Assembly (NCBI GenBank): GCA_964511865.1
Contig: CAZEHW010000062.1
Location: forward strand, 1 to 15,774
DNA length: 15,774 bases
Direction: 5' to 3'
From: ChocPot-Mid sp964511865
GTDB taxonomy: Bacteria; Bacteroidota; Ignavibacteria; Kapaibacteriales; UBA2268
Shown: in pieces, positions 6,656 through 13,772 of the stretch
Numbering within the stretch: position 1 is the stretch's first letter
Layout of the letters: the number at the start of each line of letters is the position of its first letter
The notes under the pieces: generated by a model
Seen by the model: the letters and a program-made list of their open reading frames with translations, nothing else
Databases searched by the model: none
Told to the model about the DNA's origin: nothing
Position numbers and translations under genes: made by a program

Positions 6656-9600
6656 ATGGAATTATCCGAAAAGTACGAACATATATTAAACTCGATTTCA
6701 ACACCTATCTATGTTGTTGATATTAATGATTATACTATTATTGCCGCAAATAGGGCATCCGGCTTTAAAGACAAAGTCGGTAAGAAAAAGTGCTATGAGT
6801 TGACGCACCACAGAGATTCGCCTTGCAATTCTCCCGAAGACCCATGTCCTTTGGCTATGGTAAAGAGTACAAAATTACCTGCAACTGTAGAGCATATTCA
6901 TTTTGACATAGATGGAAATAAAAAGAATATGCTGGTAAATGGTTATCCTGTTTTTGATGATGCCGGGGAATTAAAAGCCATGATTGAAATGGGCTTGGAT
7001 ATTACCCATAGGGTTGATATTGAACTTGTTTTAAGGGAATCCGAAAAGAAATTCAAAAATCTTTTTGAATCATCAAATGATGCCATTTTCGTATTTCAGT
7101 TCCGGTCAACCCTGCAGGAAGTAAATCAAAAATCCTGTGAACTGCTTGGTTATAGTCACGAACAAATGTTAAAATTATTAATAAGTGATGTATTTCCTAA
7201 AGATGAATTTTCCTTGTTAATAAAAGAATTGAAAAAATTAAATGAATTCGGAGCTGTAAGATTTGAATCAAAATTTATAAAAAGTGATGGGAATAGAATT
7301 GATGTTGATATAAGTGCAAGTTTATTGGACAAAGAAAATGGCTTGATTCAGGGTATAGCAAGAGATATCAGCGAGCAAAAAAGGTTTGAGAAAGAAATAA
7401 AACAGAGCGAAGAAAAATACAGGGAATTAATTGATAATGCTAACGAAGCAATTGTTGTAGCTCAAGATAATATGCTGAGATTCGCAAATCCAAAAACAAA
7501 AAGAGTTACAGGTTATTCATCTGAAGAACTAACAACCATGCCCTTTCTCGATTTAATTCATCCACAGGACAGAATGCTTGTTGGTGGAAATTATATGAAG
7601 AGAATACTGAATGAAGATGCACCGAATAATTATCAGTTTAGAATAATAAATAAGTCAGGCGGGACAATCTGGGTAGAAATCAGCGCTGTCTTAATCCAAT
7701 GGCAAGGTAAGCCGGCTACTTTGAATTTCCTTACTGACATAACAATTCGCAAGCAAGCTCAAGAAGTGTTGAAGGAAAGTGAAGAAAAATACCGTTCATT
7801 ATTCGATAATATGACTGATAGTTTTGCACTTCATGAAATCGTTCTTGATAATAATGATGCCCCGGTTGATTATATATTTCTTGAAATTAATAATGCATTT
7901 GAAAAAGATACGGGGTTAAATAGGGAAGATGTTATTGGTAAAAGAGCAACCGAGGTAATGCCCGGAATTGAAAATGACCCGGCAAATTGGATAGAGGTTT
8001 ATGGGAAAGTTGCTTTAGAAAGAATTGAAATGAGGTTTGAAAAATATTCTGAAAACCTTGGAAAATATTACTCAATTTTAGCGTATAGTCCTGCTCCATT
8101 GCAATTCGCTACGATTTTTTCTGATATTACAGAAAAAAAATTCATGGAAGATGCCATCAAGGAAAGCGAAGAAAAATTCCGTGCAATTAGCTCTGCCGCT
8201 CAGGACGCTATAATAATGATTGATAATAATGGAAATATTAATTTCTGGAATAGAGCTGCTGAGAAAATCTTTGGATACAGTGATATTGAAATATTCGGGA
8301 AAAACTTCCATAACTTATTTGTACCTGAAAAATTTATGGAAGAACATCGAACAGCTTTTAAAGTTTTTCAGAAAACAGGAACCGGTGCAGCTATCGGTAG
8401 GATACTCGAATTCAGTGCAATCAGAAAAAATGGTGAAGAATTTCCTGTTGAATTGTCTTTGTCTTCAATAAAATTAAAAGGAGTCTGGCAAGCTGTTGGA
8501 ATAGCAAGAGATATTACTGATAGAAAAATAAAAGAGGATAGGATTAAGCTCAATGAAATGAGAATGTCCCGTCTTATAAAAATCTCACAATTTGAGACAG
8601 AAACAATTCAGGAACTTCTTGATTATGCCCTCGATTATGCCATCGCTTTGACTAGCAGTAAGATTGGGTATATCTATTTTTATAACGAGATAAAAAATGA
8701 GTTTACTTTGAATACTTGGTCTAAAGAAGTTATGAAAGAATGCAGTGTTATGAATCCTCAAACAAAATACGAACTAAGCAAAACAGGACTTTGGGGTGAA
8801 GCCGTAAGACAAAGGAAACCAATTATTGAAAATAATTATCACAAGGAAAATCCTTATAAAAAGGGGTATCCTGATGGACACGTAGGATTGAATAAATTTC
8901 TTACAATACCTGTATTTTCAGGACAAAATATTGTTGCAGTTGTTGGAGTTGCAAACAAAGATTCTGATTATAATAAAGACGATGTGAATCAATTGAATTT
9001 AATGATGGCTTCCGTTTGGAAATATATCGAGCGAAAGAGGTATGAAGAAGAAATCAAAAATATTACAACAACCAAAGACAAGTTTTTTTCCATTATTGCT
9101 CATGACCTGCGTGGACCAATGGGGACATTAATGAAACTTTCTGCACTTTTAGCTGATGAGTTTGACACTTTCGATTTAGAAGATAGAAATCTGTTCCTGA
9201 AAGAAATAAAAGATAGTTCAGAAAACATATTTCATTTACTTGAGAACCTTTTAACATGGTCAAGAACACAAAAAGGGCAAATTGATTTTTCTCCTGAAAA
9301 GCTCAACCTCCAGAACGTAGTTGAGCATGTTTTGAAAACCCAGAAATTGGTTGCCGCTACCAAGAAAATCCTTATTACTTCAAATATTCCTGAAGATATT
9401 GTAATAAATGCCGATGAAAATATGCTGAAAACTGTTATAAGGAATTTTATTGGGAATTCAATTAAATTCACTCCTGAAGAAGGATTCATCATAATCTCTC
9501 ATGAGAAGATTGATGGATATAATAAGGTCTCCGTTACTGACAATGGGATTGGAATGGATGAAGAAACTAAGAATAGACTATTTAGAATTGAGCATCATCA

Positions 9601-9748
9601 GTCAAGTGATGGTACCTTAGGTGAAAAAGGAACAGGATTAGGGCTGATTCTTTGCAAAGAATTTGTTGAAAAGCATGGAGGAAACGTACTTGTTGAAAGT
9701 GAAATCGGCAAAGGCAGTACTTTTAGTTTTACTATACCATTATTATAA
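6656..9748 (+). CDS. Sensor histidine kinase: 5 PAS, 1 GAF, HisKA, HATPase
   Basis: This 1030-residue kinase has no membrane segment and no fused receiver. The PAS domains end at DIT-like motifs near residues 115, 237, 361, 490 and 619. PAS1 has a cysteine-rich stretch (C46, H51, H52, C57, C64). PAS4 (372-495, SFALHEIVLDNNDAPVDYIFLEIN) is a divergent type. A GAF domain covers about 640-790 and has the strongly conserved TWSKEV, GLWGEAVRQRKPIIENNY and IVAVVGVANK motifs. HisKA has H816 in FFSIIAHDLRGPM. The HATPase has N930 and N934, D962 (VTDNGIGM) and a GTGLGL box from G992. The usual D/E-x-x-T/N phosphatase motif reads D-L-R-G, so it may be a kinase with weak phosphatase activity. It lies 50 bp after the hybrid kinase and may phosphorylate the stand-alone receiver at 1832-2203. 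Confidence 0.94.
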   Translation: MELSEKYEHILNSISTPIYVVDINDYTIIAANRASGFKDKVGKKKCYELTHHRDSPCNSPEDPCPLAMVKSTKLPATVEHIHFDIDGNKKNMLVNGYPVFDDAGELKAMIEMGLDITHRVDIELVLRESEKKFKNLFESSNDAIFVFQFRSTLQEVNQKSCELLGYSHEQMLKLLISDVFPKDEFSLLIKELKKLNEFGAVRFESKFIKSDGNRIDVDISASLLDKENGLIQGIARDISEQKRFEKEIKQSEEKYRELIDNANEAIVVAQDNMLRFANPKTKRVTGYSSEELTTMPFLDLIHPQDRMLVGGNYMKRILNEDAPNNYQFRIINKSGGTIWVEISAVLIQWQGKPATLNFLTDITIRKQAQEVLKESEEKYRSLFDNMTDSFALHEIVLDNNDAPVDYIFLEINNAFEKDTGLNREDVIGKRATEVMPGIENDPANWIEVYGKVALERIEMRFEKYSENLGKYYSILAYSPAPLQFATIFSDITEKKFMEDAIKESEEKFRAISSAAQDAIIMIDNNGNINFWNRAAEKIFGYSDIEIFGKNFHNLFVPEKFMEEHRTAFKVFQKTGTGAAIGRILEFSAIRKNGEEFPVELSLSSIKLKGVWQAVGIARDITDRKIKEDRIKLNEMRMSRLIKISQFETETIQELLDYALDYAIALTSSKIGYIYFYNEIKNEFTLNTWSKEVMKECSVMNPQTKYELSKTGLWGEAVRQRKPIIENNYHKENPYKKGYPDGHVGLNKFLTIPVFSGQNIVAVVGVANKDSDYNKDDVNQLNLMMASVWKYIERKRYEEEIKNITTTKDKFFSIIAHDLRGPMGTLMKLSALLADEFDTFDLEDRNLFLKEIKDSSENIFHLLENLLTWSRTQKGQIDFSPEKLNLQNVVEHVLKTQKLVAATKKILITSNIPEDIVINADENMLKTVIRNFIGNSIKFTPEEGFIIISHEKIDGYNKVSVTDNGIGMDEETKNRLFRIEHHQSSDGTLGEKGTGLGLILCKEFVEKHGGNVLVESEIGKGSTFSFTIPLL

Positions 9749-9963
9749 AATAATTTCGTATTAGCTATAAATTTTGATATAAATTATGAAAATTTACGAT
9801 TTAATACAAATTAGAAATAATATAAGAAACAATCATAAATGTAAATTCCTTCATCTTATTATATAATATTATAACATAATTACTTTCTTTATTAAATTAT
9901 TTTTATTAAGTTAACTATTTTAAAAATGTTTACCTTAATATTAAATTTATTCCGAGGTACTTG
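9749..9963. other. AT-rich intergenic region with a weak hairpin
   Basis: The 215 bp between the second kinase and the PocR-PAS gene are almost all A and T. TAAATTTT (9768-9775) and AAAATTTA (9789-9796) form an 8-bp inverted repeat with a 13-base loop. Without G-C pairs or a following T-run it is a poor intrinsic terminator. The gap is far larger than the others in the cluster, so a new promoter for the downstream genes is plausible, but I recognise no specific one. GAGGT at 9954-9958 is the ribosome binding site of the next gene. Confidence 0.4.
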
Positions 9964-12900
9964 ATGAAGTATAAACTTGAAGAACTGATTGACATACCAA
10001 TGTTTCAGTCCCTGCAGGACAGATTGAATGAGATTTATTCTTTTCCATCTGCAATAATTGACAATGACGGTAATGTTCTGACTGCAACTGCATGGCAGGA
10101 TATATGTATAAAATTCCATAGATTGAACAAAGAAAGCGAAAAGGAATGTATTAAGAGTGACAAATATATTCTTGAACATATACATGAAGCTAATCCTGCC
10201 GTTTCTTATAAATGCCCCCATGGCTTGGTTGATAATGCAACACCAATAATAATCGAAGGTGTTCACTATGGTAATTTCTTTACAGGGCAGTTTTTTTTGA
10301 ATGAGCCGGATTTGGAATTCTTTAAAGAGCAAGCAAAAAAATATGGGTTTGATGAGGTTTCTTATCTTGAAGCAGTAAAAAAAGTACCAATTTGGACACA
10401 GACCCAGCTTGACAATTATCTTTTCTTTATAAAGGGTTTAATTGAAGTAATCTCCGGAATTGGATTAAAAAATTTGAAAGAGATTGAAGCAAATGAGAAA
10501 ATTAAGGAAAGCGAAGAAAAATACCGCAGATTAGTTGAGCAAACTCACGATGGTATTATTCAGGTTGATAATGAAGATGTGATTCAATTTGTTAATCAAA
10601 GATTTTGTGAATTACTGGGTTACCAGGAAAGTAAAATCCTTGGAAAAGTCGGGTATGAAACATTTATTTTTGCAGAAGATAAAGAGTTAATACAGGAAAA
10701 AAACCGAACCCGTAAAAAAGGTACTAATGAGCAGTACGAATTAAGGATGAAGAAGAAAAATGGAGAGGCCATATATTTTTTAATGTCCGCTTCCCCGATT
10801 TTGAATCAAGAAGGAGAAGTAATTGGTTCAATGTCAATTTGCACTGATATTACCGAGCGTAAGCTAGCTGAAGAAGCACTTCGTGAAAGTGAAGAGAAAT
10901 ATCGTTTTGCGATGGAAGCAACAAATGATGGTTTATGGGATTGGGATGTAGCTAAAAATCGAGTGTTCTATAGTGACAGTTGGAAAGAAATTCTCGGATA
11001 TGATAATATGGAACCTGTGTATGATTCCTGGGAAGCATTGATTCATCCCGATGATAAACAATCTGTATTAGAAAGCCTTAAAAATCATTTAGCCGGTCAC
11101 ACTGAAAAGTGGCAGATTGAACATAGATTGAAAGCATCTGACTGTAGTTGGAAATGGGTTCTTGGCAGAGGGCGTGTTAAGGTTCGGGATAGTAAAGGAA
11201 CTCCCCTGCGAGTAGTTGGAACCATGACAGACATCAGCGAGCGCAAGCAGGTGGATCAAAATTTGATACAAAACCAGTATTATCTTTCGAAAGCACAGGA
11301 ATTGGGAAGCATTGGCACATGGGAACTCGATTTGATAAAAAATAAATTGATCTGGACAGAACAGAATTACATAAATTTTGGCATCCAATCAGGTACTCCG
11401 CTGACTTATGAAATATTTTTTGAATGTATTCACCCTGATGATAAAGTCTATGTAAACAAGGAGTGGATGGCTGCCATTGATGGAAAACCATATGATATTG
11501 AGCACCGTTTGATTGTTGACGGCAAAGTCAGATGGGTAAGAGAAAAAGCTGATATTGATTTTGACAACAACCATAAAGCTATTCGTGCAATTGGTTTCAC
11601 CCAAGATATCACCAAGCAAAAGTTAGTTGAGGAAGCATTAATAGAAAGTGAAAAAAAATATAAAACTATTATTGAAGCAGCTCCTTTTGGTATGCATATG
11701 TATCATCTTAATCCTGATGGTGGTCTGGTTTTCACAGATTCAAATCCAGCTGCAGACACAATATTGGGTGTAATCAACTCTCAGTTCAAAGGAAAAACAA
11801 TAGAAGAGGCATTTCCTCCGCTGATTGATACTGAAGTTCCCGAAAAGTATCGTAAAGTTGCTGAGAAAGGAATACCATGGAATTCTGAACAGATTGATTA
11901 TGAGGATGGAAAAATAAAAGGAGCTTTTTTAGTCCGTGCATTTCAAACTTCGCCAAAAAAAATGATAGCCATGTTTATGGATATAACTGAACGAAAGCGA
12001 GTTGAAACATCATTAAAAGAAAGCGAAGAAAAATACAGGTTGCTTCATGAAAATGCCGGTTTGGGAGTCGGGTATTATCAAACGGATGGAACGGTTATTT
12101 CATATAATAAAGTTGCAGCAGAACATATGAATGGAAATCCTGAGGATTTTCAGGGAAAATCAATCTTTGATCTCTTCCCTAAAGAAGTTTCCCATGAATA
12201 TTACAAAAGAATAACCAGGGCTATTTCTGTTGATATAACTGAGGAATATATTGATGAAGTTGAATTACCAAATTCAAAAAAGTGGTTTATAAGTACATAT
12301 AATAAAATTAAAGATGCCAATAATAATATCTTAGGTATTCAAATAATGTCTCAGGATATTTCAGAAATAAAAAATGCAGAATTATCTCTTAAAGAAAGTA
12401 CGGAAAAATACCAAAAAGTAGTTGAAAATATTCATGAAGCTTTTATCATTGAAGATGTCCAAGGAAATCTTATTTTTGCAAATGATGAGTTTTTCAGGTT
12501 GTTTGGTTATAATGAAAATGAAATCAGGAATTTGACTCTAACGGATTATACAGCGCCGGAGTCGAGGGAGGAGGTCATTCAAAGGCATAATAAGCGTATG
12601 GCTGGAGAAGATGTTGAAACAGAATTTGAATACAGAGGATTACGAAAAGACGGGACTAAGATTTGGATTGAAGCTAAGGTTACTCTTATAAAGGAAAATG
12701 ATAAAATTATTGGAACTCAGTCTTTCGAAAGGGATATAACTGAACGTAAAAAGGCAGAAAAAGCTATAAAAGCAAGCGAAGAGAAATATCGTCAGCTAAT
12801 CGAATTATCTCCAGATGGGATAATTGTGCATAAGAACGGAACAATAATTTTTGCAAATGATGCATCGGCTAAGTTAAGCGGATATTCGAGTGCTGAAGAA

Positions 12901-13662
12901 TTAGTCGGTAAAAATGCAATTGAGTTTGTTCATCCCGATTACAGAGAAAAGGCAATCGAAAGAATCCGTAATATTATTACAAACAATATGAAAGCCCCAC
13001 TTGCAGAAGAAAAATTTATGAGGAAGGACGGCTCTGTCTTTGATGTTGAAGTAACCGCTATTCCTTATGTAATAGGGAATGAGACTGCTGTGCAGGTAAT
13101 CATAAGAGATATAAGCGAACGTAAAGAAGCTGAAGAAACTATTAAATATTTATTCGAAAGGTATGATTTGGCAATCTCTGCGGCTGAACTTGGTGTTTGG
13201 GACAGAATTATTGAAGATGATATTTTGATTTGGAATGACAAAATGTTTGAGATTTTTGGTATCGCAAGAGATGACTTCGGAAATACATATAAAGAATGGC
13301 TGAAATTTATACATCCCGATGACAAGGACAAAGTTCTTAAAGAGATTAATCTTGCTCTAAGTGGTGAAAAAGATTACAATGTTTCTTATAGAATTAAAAC
13401 ACCTTCAGGGATAACTAAATACATTAAAGGATATGGAAGAGTTTCGATGTCAGAGGGGGAACCAATACGTATGACCGGTATTAACTTTGACATAACAGAG
13501 CAGAAACTTGCAGAGGAGAAAATAAATGAGCAACTCCATGAGTTGCAAAGATGGTATGACGTTACTTCGGGCAGAGAGGAAAGAATTATTCAGATTAAAA
13601 AAGAAGTCAACGAATTAAAGAAACGGCTTGGTGAGCCGCCGGCGTATCTAAGCGTGGAGTAA
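9964..13662 (+). CDS. PocR-domain sensor with eight PAS domains and no kinase domain
   Basis: This is a 1232-residue soluble sensor. ATG 9964 is preferred to TTG 9961 because GAGGT lies five bases upstream. Residues 1-170 form a PocR-type ligand domain, a family proposed to sense small hydrocarbon derivatives. Its conserved positions include C48 and H52 (CIKFHR), C62 (ECIKSD) and C84 and H86 (YKCPHGLVD). Eight PAS domains follow, ending near residues 295, 423, 548, 673, 798, 924, 1049 and 1176; PAS2, PAS3 and PAS8 look like the PAS_3 type with HPDD. There is no HisKA, HATPase, GGDEF or DNA-binding domain. The frame ends cleanly after a coiled-coil-like tail, RWYDVTSGREERI then KKEVNELKKRLGEPPAY, which resembles a tail I have seen on other kinase-less PAS proteins. 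It may pass its signal to a separate kinase. The ligands are unknown. Confidence 0.9.
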   Translation: MKYKLEELIDIPMFQSLQDRLNEIYSFPSAIIDNDGNVLTATAWQDICIKFHRLNKESEKECIKSDKYILEHIHEANPAVSYKCPHGLVDNATPIIIEGVHYGNFFTGQFFLNEPDLEFFKEQAKKYGFDEVSYLEAVKKVPIWTQTQLDNYLFFIKGLIEVISGIGLKNLKEIEANEKIKESEEKYRRLVEQTHDGIIQVDNEDVIQFVNQRFCELLGYQESKILGKVGYETFIFAEDKELIQEKNRTRKKGTNEQYELRMKKKNGEAIYFLMSASPILNQEGEVIGSMSICTDITERKLAEEALRESEEKYRFAMEATNDGLWDWDVAKNRVFYSDSWKEILGYDNMEPVYDSWEALIHPDDKQSVLESLKNHLAGHTEKWQIEHRLKASDCSWKWVLGRGRVKVRDSKGTPLRVVGTMTDISERKQVDQNLIQNQYYLSKAQELGSIGTWELDLIKNKLIWTEQNYINFGIQSGTPLTYEIFFECIHPDDKVYVNKEWMAAIDGKPYDIEHRLIVDGKVRWVREKADIDFDNNHKAIRAIGFTQDITKQKLVEEALIESEKKYKTIIEAAPFGMHMYHLNPDGGLVFTDSNPAADTILGVINSQFKGKTIEEAFPPLIDTEVPEKYRKVAEKGIPWNSEQIDYEDGKIKGAFLVRAFQTSPKKMIAMFMDITERKRVETSLKESEEKYRLLHENAGLGVGYYQTDGTVISYNKVAAEHMNGNPEDFQGKSIFDLFPKEVSHEYYKRITRAISVDITEEYIDEVELPNSKKWFISTYNKIKDANNNILGIQIMSQDISEIKNAELSLKESTEKYQKVVENIHEAFIIEDVQGNLIFANDEFFRLFGYNENEIRNLTLTDYTAPESREEVIQRHNKRMAGEDVETEFEYRGLRKDGTKIWIEAKVTLIKENDKIIGTQSFERDITERKKAEKAIKASEEKYRQLIELSPDGIIVHKNGTIIFANDASAKLSGYSSAEELVGKNAIEFVHPDYREKAIERIRNIITNNMKAPLAEEKFMRKDGSVFDVEVTAIPYVIGNETAVQVIIRDISERKEAEETIKYLFERYDLAISAAELGVWDRIIEDDILIWNDKMFEIFGIARDDFGNTYKEWLKFIHPDDKDKVLKEINLALSGEKDYNVSYRIKTPSGITKYIKGYGRVSMSEGEPIRMTGINFDITEQKLAEEKINEQLHELQRWYDVTSGREERIIQIKKEVNELKKRLGEPPAYLSVE

Positions 13663-13663
13663 T

Positions 13664-13705
13664 AGTCGGCAGTCGATAGTCGATAGTCGATAGTCGATAA
13701 TCAAT
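13664..13705. repeat. Tandem heptamer AGTCGAT, four perfect copies plus edges
   Basis: Four perfect AGTCGAT units (13671-13698) lie between the degenerate units AGTCGGC (13664-13670) and AATCAAT (13699-13705). The block starts directly after the stop codon of the PocR-PAS gene. Like the repeat at 2201-2225, it has a period of seven and abuts the end of a signalling gene. The remaining bases up to 13772 hold only AT-rich sequence and the next ribosome binding site. Confidence 0.88.
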
Positions 13706-13772
13706 AGTAAATGTTTAATTGATAATGAAAAATTTTAATTTAGGATGATGGGAATAAAGGAAGAAGATTTTT

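Noticed and set aside
9768..9796. Inverted repeat TAAATTTT/AAAATTTA as an intrinsic terminator
   Set aside because: The stem is only A-T and no T-run follows. In such AT-rich DNA it is not strong evidence, so it is noted only within the intergenic description.
2304..13331. Many minus-strand and off-frame open frames of 60-146 codons under the sensor genes
   Set aside because: They are shadows of long plus-strand genes with clear domains and show no family motifs.
13623..13637. Hairpin CGGCT-TGGTG-AGCCG as a terminator of the PocR-PAS gene
   Set aside because: It lies inside the coding end, codes for conserved tail residues, has only five pairs and no T-run follows.
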